Source: a bacterium 210917-SL.2.15
GTDB lineage: Bacteria > Bacillota > Clostridia > Oscillospirales > Oscillospiraceae
NCBI GenBank assembly: GCA_020555605.1
Contig: JAJCJC010000001.1
Coordinates: 1 to 64,000 of the forward strand
Length of the DNA: 64,000 nucleotides
Reading direction: 5' to 3'
Shown here: positions 15,226-22,821 of the stretch, in pieces
Position numbering within the stretch: the first letter of the stretch is position 1
How the letters are laid out: each line of letters starts with the position of its first letter
The notes under the pieces: model-generated
The model's input: the letters and a program-made list of their open reading frames with translations, nothing else
What the model was told of the DNA's origin: nothing
Databases searched by the model: none
Made by a program: the position numbers and the translations under genes

Positions 15226-16023
15226 ATGAAAAAGATTTTATTTATCATTCTCTGTTTGACTATATCGCTTGCCGGATGCAGCAGGCAGCCTAAAGAATAT
15301 AGCGTCTTCATCAGGATCGACAGTGAAGAAATACATAAGCTGGACAGGTACAGCATCGTCATCATTGAGCCCTCTGCGTTTTCCTCTGAACAGATTGGCA
15401 AGCTGCACGCAGAGAGGAAAACGGTTTACGGCTACCTCAATGTCGGAGCTGTCGAGGAATACCGCCCTTATTATGATCGCTTTCGGGATTTGTCCCTTGG
15501 TATCTATGAGAACTGGCCGGATGAACGATGGATCGACGTAACTTCTCCTTTATGGCAGAGCTTTGTCATTGATGAGCTTGGGAAAGACTATGCGGCTATG
15601 GGATTGGACGGATTCTTCCTTGACAATGCCGATGTCTATTATCATTTCCCGGAAGATGATGTTTTTCAAGGGCTTTGTACGATCATGAAGGGTCTGAAAA
15701 GCTATGGACTGCCGCTCATAATAAACGGGGGCGATCCTTTTGTTTCAAGGTGCATGGAAGAAAACACAGCCTTGTCACTGTTCGATGGAACCAATCAGGA
15801 AACAGTATTTACCAAGATAGACTTTACAAATCAAACCTACGGGCAGCAGGCGGAAGAAGAAACAGAGTATTTTCAGGAGTATCTTTCTAAAGCAAAAGAA
15901 CATGGTCTGTCCGTTTACCTGCTGGAATACAGGGCGGATCGCACCCTCTCAAAGCGGATAGACGCATATTGTTCAGAGAACGGTTTTCTCTGGTACAATG
16001 CGGACGGGATAGAGCTGCGGTAA
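15226..16023 (+). CDS. GH114-like lipoprotein (endo-alpha-1,4-polygalactosaminidase family)
   Basis: The 265-residue protein starts MKKILFIILCLTISLAGCSR, a lipoprotein signal peptide with lipobox LAGC (Cys17), so it should be anchored outside the membrane. The rest matches the GH114 barrel: IVIIEPSAFSSEQIGKL, VYGYLNVGAVEEYRPYY, then the acidic motif GLDGFFLDNADVY and NGGDPFVSRC. Family members cleave polygalactosamine-type exopolysaccharides. A role in biofilm or cell-surface glycan breakdown is likely but not shown. ATG 15226 is chosen because it begins the signal peptide; the frame is open further upstream over the CPBP gene. Confidence 0.8.
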   Translation: MKKILFIILCLTISLAGCSRQPKEYSVFIRIDSEEIHKLDRYSIVIIEPSAFSSEQIGKLHAERKTVYGYLNVGAVEEYRPYYDRFRDLSLGIYENWPDERWIDVTSPLWQSFVIDELGKDYAAMGLDGFFLDNADVYYHFPEDDVFQGLCTIMKGLKSYGLPLIINGGDPFVSRCMEENTALSLFDGTNQETVFTKIDFTNQTYGQQAEEETEYFQEYLSKAKEHGLSVYLLEYRADRTLSKRIDAYCSENGFLWYNADGIELR

Positions 16024-16220
16024 GCAGGTTGGTAAAAGAAAACCAATATCAGCTCATAAATATTAGAAATGACACATTCAAGAGTGGTAAATCCGTTAGC
16101 AGAACGTTTGCGGCAATAGTACAAAATAAAGTGTTAAACCGATTGCGTAAAAAAGGCCGCCGAGAGTGATTTATCACATAAGGAATCAACATAAATTCGT
16201 GATATGAAGGAGGTAAACAT
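16024..16220 (+). other. 197-bp gap with a possible gene remnant before the caspase gene
   Basis: A plus-strand frame ends at 16169 with about 34 residues (RNDTFKSGKSVSRTFAAIVQ onwards, then a basic tail). It has the look of a protein C-terminus but lacks a start of its own. I do not know its source. It may mark the joint between the cargo genes and the defence pair. The caspase ribosome binding site, AAGGAGG, lies at the end of the gap. Confidence 0.35.
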
Positions 16221-17189
16221 ATGAAGAAAGCATTAGTGGTTGGTTTGAATGAATATCCGGGCTGCCCGCTGGATTGGTGCGACAATGATGCGATTGCTAT
16301 TCAGGAGTTAATTGAAGCGAATGGAGACGGATCACCAAACTTCGATGTCAAACTGATAACAGATACTTGCACTAAAACTGATTTGCGCGCAGCAGTCAAG
16401 CAACTCTTTGAGGGTGATGCGGATATAGCCTTACTGTATTTTTCTGGTCATGGTGCTGAAACAGATGGAGGCTATCTTTGCACAACAGACTTTTCGTCCG
16501 GCGATTTAGGTCTGCGTATGACGGATATTTTATCTTGGGCAAATGATTCACATTGCAAGAATAAGGTGATTATCCTTGACTGCTGTTTCGCCGCAAAGAT
16601 GGGAGAATCCTTACTCGTGAATAACAATTCTGTTCTCGGTGAAGGTGTTACTATTATCGCGGCAAGCCAAAGCTGGCAAACATCAGAGGAGAACGGTGCT
16701 ATCCAGCACGGGGTATTTACAGATTTGCTAATCCAAGGGTTAAAAGGTGGTGCAGCGGATATTAGCGGAAACATCACACCTGCAAGCCTATATTCCTTTG
16801 TAGATCAATCTTTGGGGGCATGGCAACAACGTCCCGTTTTCAAAACCAATATTTCTCAATTTCTGCCGTTAAGAAATATTCAGCCGAAAGTTCCAAAACA
16901 AATATTACGTAAGTTATGTCAATATTTTGAAAATCCAACAGATGAATATGAATTAGACCCGTCATACGAATACACAAACTCTCCAAAGGTAGATCACAAA
17001 CTTGTTGAGCCGTATGCCAATCCGGATAAAGTAGCTATTTTCAAGGAATTGCAGTTATTTGAAAGTGTAGGTCTGATTGAGCCTGTTGGTGCGGAACATA
17101 TGTATTTTGCAGCAATGGAATCAAAATCGTGTAAACTGACGGCGTTGGGTCTGCACTATTGGAGACTTTCAAAGGACAAGAGGTTTTAG
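16221..17189 (+). CDS. Caspase-like protease of a TIR-caspase (type IV Thoeris-like) system
   Basis: The 322-residue protein begins MKKALVVGLNEYPGCPLDWC, the first strand of a peptidase C14 (caspase/metacaspase) fold. The catalytic His is in YFSGHGAE (His77) and the catalytic Cys in VIILDCCFA (probably Cys122). IIAASQSWQTSEENGAIQHG and GVFTDLLIQGLKGG are further family features, which end near residue 225. The remaining about 95 residues (FKELQLFESVGLIEPV and KLTALGLHYWRL) look like a winged-helix domain. The next gene, 36 bases on, encodes a TIR protein. In type IV Thoeris a TIR enzyme makes a cyclic ADP-ribose isomer that activates a caspase-like protease, which degrades host proteins and stops phage growth. 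The function here is inferred from this match. Confidence 0.85.
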   Translation: MKKALVVGLNEYPGCPLDWCDNDAIAIQELIEANGDGSPNFDVKLITDTCTKTDLRAAVKQLFEGDADIALLYFSGHGAETDGGYLCTTDFSSGDLGLRMTDILSWANDSHCKNKVIILDCCFAAKMGESLLVNNNSVLGEGVTIIAASQSWQTSEENGAIQHGVFTDLLIQGLKGGAADISGNITPASLYSFVDQSLGAWQQRPVFKTNISQFLPLRNIQPKVPKQILRKLCQYFENPTDEYELDPSYEYTNSPKVDHKLVEPYANPDKVAIFKELQLFESVGLIEPVGAEHMYFAAMESKSCKLTALGLHYWRLSKDKRF

Positions 17190-17225
17190 GTATTATTTTA
17201 TAACGACCATTAGGAGGTAAATACA

Positions 17226-17639
17226 ATGGCAAAAACATATCACATCTTTATAAGTCATTCATGGGCCTATTCTGACGCATACGAAAAACTGATCAACCTA
17301 TTAGATAAGGATTCTTCTTTTTCATATGCAGACTATTCTGTTCCGAAAGACGATCCCATCCATGACGCAGGAACCAGCAAAGAGCTGTACGAAGCGATAA
17401 AAACACAAATGTCAAAAGCCAGTGTTGTACTAATACTTGCCGGAGTTTATTCAACGTACAGCAAGTGGATCAATAAAGAAATCGAAATCGCACAAAATGA
17501 GTTTTCCACGGCAAAGCCTATTATTGCGATTCAGCCTTGGGGCGCAGAAAAAACATCAAGCGTTGTCAAAGACGCAGCAGATAAAATTGTAGGATGGAAC
17601 AGTTCATCTATCATAAACGCAATAAAAGATCTTGGATAA
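17226..17639 (+). CDS. TIR-domain protein (ThsB-like) paired with the caspase
   Basis: The 137-residue protein is a single TIR-like domain of the MTH538/ThsB type. It opens MAKTYHIFISHSWAYSDAYE, with the FISHSW motif of strand A, continues with DAGTSKELYEAIKTQMSKAS and LILAGVYSTYSKWINKEIEI, and ends at DLG. Glu85 in WINKE matches the catalytic glutamate of NAD-consuming TIR enzymes. No other domain is attached, so it fits a signal producer rather than an effector. In Thoeris systems such proteins sense phage infection and make a cyclic nucleotide from NAD+. It follows the caspase gene by 36 bases with its own AGGAGG site, and a strong terminator follows on the other strand. Confidence 0.85.
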   Translation: MAKTYHIFISHSWAYSDAYEKLINLLDKDSSFSYADYSVPKDDPIHDAGTSKELYEAIKTQMSKASVVLILAGVYSTYSKWINKEIEIAQNEFSTAKPIIAIQPWGAEKTSSVVKDAADKIVGWNSSSIINAIKDLG

Positions 17640-17684
17640 AAAAAGACGGGGCGCGGCAGCCAGTAGATGGCCACCGCGCCCCGT
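17638..17684 (-). terminator. Terminator between the defence pair and the reverse-strand block
   Basis: ACGGGGCGCGG (17646-17656) pairs with CCGCGCCCCGT (17674-17684). On the minus strand the hairpin is followed by seven T residues, so it ends the minus-strand Cys-rich VLP transcript. It may also slow plus-strand readthrough from the TIR gene. Confidence 0.8.
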
Positions 17685-17708
17685 TTCCGTGGGTGCTGCT
17701 TCTGTTAC

Positions 17709-17750
17709 GCATTAGAACGTCGTTTTCGTGAGTTCAGGTATAAACACCTT
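17709..17750 (+). repeat. Direct repeat copy 1 (about 42 bp)
   Basis: GCATTAGAACGTCG, then a variable stretch and AGGTATAAACACCTT, recurs in the same orientation at 21010-21051 with a few mismatches. The two copies flank the reverse-strand transfer-assisting block. Function is unknown; it could be a conserved 3' or 5' element or a former recombination site. Confidence 0.6.
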
Positions 17751-17803
17751 GCTCCTCCTATTTTGTGCCTGCAAAGCCGCATGATACAAGGCTTTTTAAG
17801 CCT

Positions 17804-18169
17804 CTAAATGTCCACATGGGAGCGCAGTTTGCGCATACGCTCTGCGGCCTGTTTGCGTCTTTGTCTGATCCGGCAATTCGGGCAATATTTCGCCCGGTTG
17901 GAGCCGGAAACAAAGGCTGCGCCGCATACTACACACCGCCGCCTGTCATCGGTTTTGTAAATGGCCGCATACAACTCTTTGTCCGCATGCAGGACAGCGT
18001 TACGAAACCATTTACATAGCAGCGAATAGGAAATAAGCTGCGGGCAGATACAGGTGTCCCCATCGTCCAGCAAGAGGCAGTTTCCGCCGTCGCAGTTACA
18101 GCACTCCCGTTTTACAAGAGAATTGACGCGGCTGCTCTGCTGGGGAGACAGCCGTATGATCTCGCTCAT
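17804..18169 (-). CDS. Cysteine-rich VLP-domain protein
   Basis: The 121-residue protein has an N-terminal MSEIIRLSPQQSSRVNSLVK helix and several cysteine pairs: RECCNCDGGNCLLL, CICPQ, CVVCGAAF and YCPNCRIRQ. The layout is that of the Cys_rich_VLP family, small probable zinc-binding proteins on Clostridia conjugative and mobilizable elements; their role in transfer is not known in detail. It overlaps the upstream TTRAP-like gene by four bases and is the last gene before a strong terminator. Confidence 0.85.
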   Translation of the reverse strand: MSEIIRLSPQQSSRVNSLVKRECCNCDGGNCLLLDDGDTCICPQLISYSLLCKWFRNAVLHADKELYAAIYKTDDRRRCVVCGAAFVSGSNRAKYCPNCRIRQRRKQAAERMRKLRSHVDI

Positions 18170-18375
18170 TCCTCCACTAATTCAAGGACAAGGGCGTTAA
18201 ACTCCGCTTCCGTCAGGGCGTCCACCTTCCGCAAGACACGCTCTGAAAGCGCCCGTAAGCCCTTTCCCATGTATGGCAATGCGCCGGAAAGATTCTCCAC
18301 CAGCTCCCGTTTGCCGCCTGTATTATAGATACTCAAAAGATTGGTTTCCTCAACGGTAAATGTATTCATGTTCAT
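18166..18375 (-). CDS. Transposon-transfer assisting (TTRAP-like) protein
   Basis: The 69-residue protein begins MNMNTFTVEETNLLSIYNTG and contains a YMGKGLRALSERVLRKVDAL helix with an acidic end. This matches the transposon-transfer assisting family found just before the Cys-rich VLP gene in related elements. It overlaps the VLP gene by four bases and the preceding antirestriction pseudogene by four, so the block is one transcript. The biochemical role is unknown. Confidence 0.75.
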   Translation of the reverse strand: MNMNTFTVEETNLLSIYNTGGKRELVENLSGALPYMGKGLRALSERVLRKVDALTEAEFNALVLELVEE

Positions 18376-20845
18376 ACCTCCATTTCGTGAGATTTGGTTT
18401 TTGCCGCCTTTTTTCTATCGGCGGTCTGTTCCTTGTACTGTTTGAGCTGCGCCCGGATCGAAGGCTTTTCCTCGCGTCCCCGGCCTTTCTCCGCCTGAAT
18501 CGCTGTGGCAAGATCGGTCAGGGAAATGACCTCACCGGCCTTTGCCTTTGCTTCCAGCTCACCCACCGTGGGCGTATTGTTCACCATCCCGTCAATCATG
18601 TTGTAATTCTGCTCTGTGGATTGCTCGGCTACTTTCAGGTAGTTTTCCGGCTGCAAGAACTCCGGCACCGTCTTGTACCCGAAGCTGTCAACGTAATGGG
18701 CGGTGCTTTGGCCGCCCTGCTGCACCACGACTACATCCGAAACGGAAAGGCTGTGTCCCTTGAAGTCCGGGGGATGGTCGATGTTGAAACGGGTGTAGAT
18801 ATTCTCTAACGTCATGCCCGGCGTCATGGGCCCGGAATAGACCGGCTCATAGTGGGCCGGATCGACGGCAAGCCCCGCCGCCTGCAGGCGGTCATACGGC
18901 TCAAAGCGGTAATCCCTTGTGGCGTCCTCACGCTTTAACTGATAGATAGTAAAGGTGTCTTGCTCTGCGGCTTCTTTTCCTTTTTCAAAATCGGCTATCT
19001 TTACAGCCTGTGTTTCTGCTGATTTGCGGTCTTGCAGGGCAAGTATTTCATCACGGGCAGCGGTCAGCGGCAGGTCAGGATTATCAAGCTGGCCGCCGTC
19101 CAACGCCTGATAGTTCTTGTCATACAGCGTATAATCATAGCCTGCTTCGCTGGCCTGCACATGGAGATATTCTCCGCTGTCAAGACGATATACCGCTTCC
19201 TGCTCCTGTTCCTGATCCTTTTGCAGCTCCGTGATCTGGGCGTCAATGCCGTTGATGATCTCTGCGGCGGTGGAGCGGATGGTTTCAAGGGAGCTTTTCA
19301 GTTCTTCCATTTCCCGCCCGGTACTCCACCCGGCCACATAACCGAAAGAGTAATCCGACGTGTCCAGCCCGTAGTGCTGGCAGACGGTATAAGCCACGCT
19401 CTCGGCCTGCACCTCACGGGTACGCTGGTCGGGTAATTTCTCCCGTTCCTCCTTTGGGGCGTTCAGGTCAATGTCGTGGAGCTTGGCATGGGCGATCTCA
19501 TGGATGGCCGTTTTCAGGGTTTGGAGTTGGCTCATATTCTCTTGAATGGCGATCCGCTTGTCTGCAAGGCTGTAATAGCCGTGGGCGCTGCCCTTGATGT
19601 CCTCAAAGCCGATGGGAACGGGAGAAACCTTTTCCAGCGCGGACAGAACATCTTTGAAATGCTCCACGTCGCCGGTCAGGGCATTTACCCCGATACTCGG
19701 CAGCTCCTTTCCCTCGGTCTGGGAAACGTCGAACACCGTCACCACCTTGTAAGCGGGGATCGTGACCTCTTTTTCCTCCATGACGGGTTTCCCGTCCGCG
19801 CCGATCAACGGCTGCCTTGTCTGCGGGTCGAGTTTCTTCACTTCCTGCTTTACCTTAAAGGGAGCCGGGGCAATGATCTTGATGCCTTTTCGCCGGGCTT
19901 TACATGGCGTTCAAACTCCTTTTCCCATTGGGAATAGCCCTTTACCAGCGTACCGCCCTGCATGGCGATCAGGATCGTATTGTTAAAGCTGTAATTGTGA
20001 AACTTGGACATAGCTTTTAGATATTCCGCGTACTTCTCGCTGTCAAAGATACCCCGGATTCCATCTTCCAGCTTGTCCGTGATCTCTTTCATGCGTCCGG
20101 CGGGGTCTTTTGCGGAAATCACAAGGGGGATAATAGGCTTGGCTTCGGGCTGCTCGGCGGCAACGGTCGCCGTCCGTGCCGCTGCGATAGCGTCAAAATC
20201 GGATTTTTCAGGGTCGGCGCGTTCTGACTGCGGATAGCTCATAATGTGGTATTCCAGCGGAACGTTCTGCCCGTCGTACCACTCCGTAAAGCTGTTTTTA
20301 TTGTTGAAAACATAGCCCTGATCTGTAAAGCGTCCCCCGTTATTGATAGCAGCGTCGCGCCCGTAGTTCTCGTACATGAAATACTTTTTTGCTTCTTCGG
20401 GAAGCTCCAATTCGTCCAGTTCGTCAACAAGTTAATGGCCGTAGTCTTCTTCGCTCTGGACGGTGGGATAAATCCCATAGCAATCAAGGTTTTGTGCAAG
20501 GTTGATCAGGTCTTTGAGGTTCCCGGCATACTCGCCAAGCGTAACCGCCGCCGCAAACTTCGCCTTGTCCTCGTCGCGCTGCATTTCAAGCAGCTTGCCT
20601 AAATAGTTCAGTTCGTCTACGCTGCCGCGTTGTATCACCTCAAGCGGCACGTTAAAGGGGCAATCCTTGGTATTGGCATAACCATTGAGGAAAAAATCCT
20701 GTGAATTGTCGGCGGTAATGCCGACGCTCTGCATGGCTGCGTGTAACTGCTCCCTCGTCGCGGGCATAGAGACCCACGCGCCGCCCGCTTCGCCTGTTTC
20801 AAAACGGCTGCGGCTGTCAATCAAGATAGAAAATTGTTCGCTCAT
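18372..20845 (-). pseudogene. ArdA/ArdC-like fusion gene broken by a stop and a frameshift
   Basis: Three pieces join into one about 820-residue reading frame. Piece 1 (20432-20845) is an ArdA-like N-terminus, MSEQFSILIDSRSRF to EEDYGH, ending in an in-frame TAA; the same frame goes on as LVDELDELELPEEAKKY. Piece 2 (19850-20410) ends the ArdA part and starts an ArdC-like domain, up to ERHVKPGEKA. A single missing G near 19885-19890 shifts the frame; restoring it gives the usual HVKPGEKGIKIIAPAP. Piece 3 (18372-19841) has the zinc-metallopeptidase motif AIHEIAHAKLHD and a YodL/LPD-like tail. ArdA mimics DNA to block restriction enzymes, and ArdC-like proteins protect incoming single strands. 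Both lesions are small, so recent decay or sequencing error are possible. Confidence 0.8.
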
Positions 20846-20960
20846 TCATACGCTCCTTTCAGTTCGTTTTTAGAGGGTTTGGGACTATCCCAACAAGGAA
20901 AACCCCCGCCGTCGCCCACGGGCGAAAACGGGGATTTTCACGGAAAGGGTACCCCTTTCC
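20846..20960. promoter_or_regulatory. Hairpin-rich leader of the antirestriction gene, inverted copy of the oriT-side layout
   Basis: Going upstream from the ArdA-like start there are TTGGGA/TCCCAA (20879-20893), TCGCCC/GGGCGA (20912-20925) inside a CCCCG/CGGGG pair, and a GGAAAGGG-TACC-CCTTTCC palindrome (20942-20960). The same order, with near-identical bases over TTGTTGGGA to CCCAAACCCTCTA, lies before mobC in opposite orientation. It could be a second oriT or a single-strand promoter for early expression of antirestriction genes. Confidence 0.55.
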
Positions 20961-21125
20961 TATGAATGTTTCATATTAGGAAAACACACTGCCAGAAATG
21001 GTGTGGCGGGCATTAGAACGTCGATTTTGAGAGAAAAGGTATAAACCCCTTACCTCGCTGCAAGCGCGCCCGGAAAACGGCTTCCGGCAAGGCAGAAATG
21101 CCGTCCAATGCGTAACGGTGGGCAT
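20961..21125. other. Gene-free right end of the element
   Basis: No coding frame is supported here. The segment holds the second direct repeat, a short CGGAA/TTCCG inverted repeat near 21074-21089 and a CAATGCG/GCATTAG-type similarity at both ends. It likely contains the right end of the element, but no attachment core could be proved. Confidence 0.45.
21010..21051 (+). repeat. Direct repeat copy 2 (about 42 bp)
   Basis: GCATTAGAACGTCG and AGGTATAAACCCCTT match the copy at 17709-17750 with the same spacing and orientation. The copies are about 3.3 kb apart and bracket the antirestriction/TTRAP/VLP block. Confidence 0.6.
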
Positions 21126-21167
21126 GAAAAAAGCGGCATAGACTTCTGACAGAAAATCTATGCCGCT
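21126..21167 (-). terminator. Strong terminator of the infC-rpmI-rplT operon
   Basis: AGCGGCATAGA (21132-21142) and TCTATGCCGCT (21157-21167) form a hairpin followed on the minus strand by six T residues. It is about 175 bases after the rplT stop. Confidence 0.75.
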
Positions 21168-21177
21168 GGCATAAGCG

Positions 21178-21210
21178 AAAAGGGATGCTCCTTTCGGAAA
21201 CATCCCTTTT
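21178..21210. terminator. Second hairpin downstream of rplT
   Basis: AAAAGGGATG and CATCCCTTTT are exact inverted repeats around a 13-base loop. The A and T ends make it a possible bidirectional terminator, upstream of the stronger one. Confidence 0.55.
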
Positions 21211-21340
21211 ATCGCTCGATTATTCGATTTTTAGACTAGCCCTGTTTGCCCGCTGCCATAGAAAACCATTGATTTTACTGCATTTTCTCATGTTTTCTTA
21301 TGTCAGCGCGGCATTCCGAACGGTGTTTCCTTTGTATTTT

Positions 21341-21694
21341 TTAGTGCTGCGCCTTTGCCAGCTCGGTCAGCTGAGTGAAAGCAGCCTTGTCATTGACGGC
21401 CATCTCAGCCAGCATCTTGCGGTTGATCTCGATACCGGCTTTCTTCAGGCCGTTCATAAAGGTGGAATAGTTCATACCGTTCAGCTTGCAGGCAGCGCTG
21501 ATACGGGTGATCCACAGTCTGCGGAAATCGCGCTTCTTCAGGCGGCGGCCGGTGTATGCATACGTCAGAGACTTGAACACGGCCTGCTGGGCCATCTTAA
21601 AATGCTTAGATTTGGAACCCCAGTAGCCCTTGGCGAGCTTCAGGGTCTTATTTCTTCTTTTGCGCGTCATCATTGCGCCTTTTACTCTTGCCAT
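21341..21694 (-). CDS. rplT: 50S ribosomal protein L20
   Basis: The 117-residue basic protein has the full L20 sequence pattern: [37 protein letters not shown] and [21 protein letters not shown]20 binds 23S rRNA early in large-subunit assembly and in many bacteria represses its own operon by binding the leader or the rpmI region. Length is normal for the family. It follows rpmI by 49 bases in the standard infC-rpmI-rplT order. Confidence 0.98.
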   Translation of the reverse strand: MARVKGAMMTRKRRNKTLKLAKGYWGSKSKHFKMAQQAVFKSLTYAYTGRRLKKRDFRRLWITRISAACKLNGMNYSTFMNGLKKAGIEINRKMLAEMAVNDKAAFTQLTELAKAQH

Positions 21695-21743
21695 AGTAAA
21701 TTGCCTCCTATATCTTCAGCTTGATCGCGGTGTCGTTGTTCGA

Positions 21744-21941
21744 TTATTTGTAAGGGATCATCTTGCGGACCGTGGCGGACAGAGTCTTGTCCACATAGCC
21801 GCCAGCGCGCAGGCGGCGGGTGCGCTTGGTGGTCTTCTTGGTCAGGATATGGCTCTTGTTAGCCTTGGCGCACTTGACTTTACCGGTTTTGGTCAGGTTG
21901 AATCTCTTTTTGGAAGCACTGTGAGTCTTCAGTTTCGGCAT
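21744..21941 (-). CDS. rpmI: 50S ribosomal protein L35
   Basis: The 65-residue basic protein [20 protein letters not shown] to KMIPYK is a typical L35 and is a component of the large subunit. The start is ATG 21941, with GGAGAA upstream; the longer open frame extends into the intergenic region. The gene sits between infC and rplT as usual, and its spacing suggests cotranscription. Confidence 0.97.
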   Translation of the reverse strand: MPKLKTHSASKKRFNLTKTGKVKCAKANKSHILTKKTTKRTRRLRAGGYVDKTLSATVRKMIPYK

Positions 21942-21986
21942 AATAGGTTCTCCTTCCGTTTGTTCGCGGCGCATCGCCGCATCCGT

Positions 21987-22514
21987 TTACTTTTTCTGGC
22001 TGCTGGGCTTCGGCGCGATGAACATCGCCATATGGCGGCCCTCCAGCTTGGGCGGCTTATCCATCACGGCAACGTCGGCACACTCCTCGGCAAAACGCTT
22101 CAGTAGGTTCTCGCCGATCTCTGTATGCGCCATTTCACGACCGCGGAAGCGGACGGTGACTTTGACGCGATTGCCCTCGGCAACGAACTTTTGCGCGTTT
22201 TTCAGCTTCACATTGAAATCCCCGATGTCGATGCTGGGCGACATGCGGATCTCCTTAATTTCGACCACATGCTGATTTTTGCGAGCCTCTTTCTCCTTTT
22301 TCGCCTGTTCGAAGCGGAACTTTCCATAGTCCAGCAGTTTGCAGACGGGCGGTACCGCCGTCGGAGAAATTTTGACCAAGTCGAATCCCTGTTCCTCTGC
22401 GATCTTCAGAGCCTCATCCGCAGACATGATACCGAGCTGTTCGCCCTGGCCGCCGATCAGGCGCACCTCCCTGTCGCGGATCTCCTCGTTGATCTGATGA
22501 GCCACGTTGCTAAT
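21987..22514 (-). CDS. infC: Translation initiation factor IF-3 with ATT start
   Basis: The 175-residue protein has both IF-3 domains. The N-domain has INEEIRDREVRLIGGQGEQL and the C-domain has EIRMSPSIDIGDFNVKLKNA and VRFRGREMAHTEIG. IF-3 keeps ribosomal subunits apart and checks start-codon pairing. The start is taken as ATT at 22514, nine bases after AGGAGG, giving M-S-N-V-A-H-Q-I-N. infC genes classically use a non-canonical ATT or similar start so that IF-3 limits its own translation. No ATG lies nearby, and the next candidate, GTG 22505, is farther from the ribosome binding site. Confidence 0.95.
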   Translation of the reverse strand: MSNVAHQINEEIRDREVRLIGGQGEQLGIMSADEALKIAEEQGFDLVKISPTAVPPVCKLLDYGKFRFEQAKKEKEARKNQHVVEIKEIRMSPSIDIGDFNVKLKNAQKFVAEGNRVKVTVRFRGREMAHTEIGENLLKRFAEECADVAVMDKPPKLEGRHMAMFIAPKPSSQKK

Positions 22515-22680
22515 ACCGAAGCACCTCCTAATAATTAAGCTTAATTGCAAAATAAAACGCGGATGCCGCAAGGCACCCGCATACAAACAAAACGCATGAA
22601 CCATGCGTTTTCTTTTCCTGTTGACCTTTTTGCACAAAAGCGAAAGGTGAGAGCGGATGCCACCGTTCTTCTTTGTTTTA
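22515..22680 (-). ncRNA. 5' leader of infC-rpmI-rplT (L20-leader-like) with terminator
   Basis: The transcript from the promoter at 22688-22716 runs about 165 bases before infC. It contains an AAAACGCATG/CATGCGTTTT hairpin and then GCGGGTGCC/GGCATCCGC (22559-22580) followed by a T-rich run, an intrinsic terminator. Firmicutes use such leaders for L20-dependent attenuation of this operon. The match is by position and architecture; I cannot score a covariance model. Confidence 0.7.
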
Positions 22681-22687
22681 CTGGACT

Positions 22688-22716
22688 ATTATACCTTCTC
22701 ATTTTTTGATTGTCAA
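22688..22716 (-). promoter_or_regulatory. Promoter of infC-rpmI-rplT
   Basis: TTGACA (22711-22716), a 17-base spacer and TATAAT (22688-22693) on the minus strand match the housekeeping consensus exactly. Confidence 0.92.
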
Positions 22717-22776
22717 CCATATTTTTCAAAAAATTTTTTCAAGACAATTTCTTCTGCCGCATGCGCTTTCACATAG

Positions 22777-22808
22777 GAAAACCGCCGGGACGCGCTGCGT
22801 CCCGGCGG
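22777..22808 (-). terminator. Terminator of the rubrerythrin gene
   Basis: CCGCCGGGACGC and GCGTCCCGGCGG pair over a GCT loop and are followed on the minus strand by TTTTCC. It begins 14 bases after the rubrerythrin stop. Confidence 0.8.
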
Positions 22809-22821
22809 CCCCGGCACCGTT

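Larger units (their letters stand above)
1..21125. mobile_element. Mosaic mobilizable element (IME-like), left end outside the window
   Basis: This stretch differs from the GC-rich core that follows: it is visibly richer in A/T and holds only accessory genes. It contains a truncated serine recombinase, a TnpW-like protein, a Tn916-type sigma factor and HTH protein, MobC, a MOBP relaxase, a Cys-rich VLP protein, a TTRAP-like protein and an ArdA/ArdC-like fusion, all typical of Clostridia mobile elements. No VirB4, VirD4 or other secretion gene is seen, so it could only be mobilized in trans. The right boundary is inferred: the last element-like repeat ends near 21.12 kb and the ribosomal operon terminators begin at 21.13 kb. 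No attachment-site repeat was identified. Confidence 0.75.

Noticed and set aside
1..21125. A complete integrative conjugative element
   Set aside because: No secretion-system ATPase, coupling protein or other mating-pair gene is present, and the recombinase is truncated. Mobilization in trans is the most it could do.
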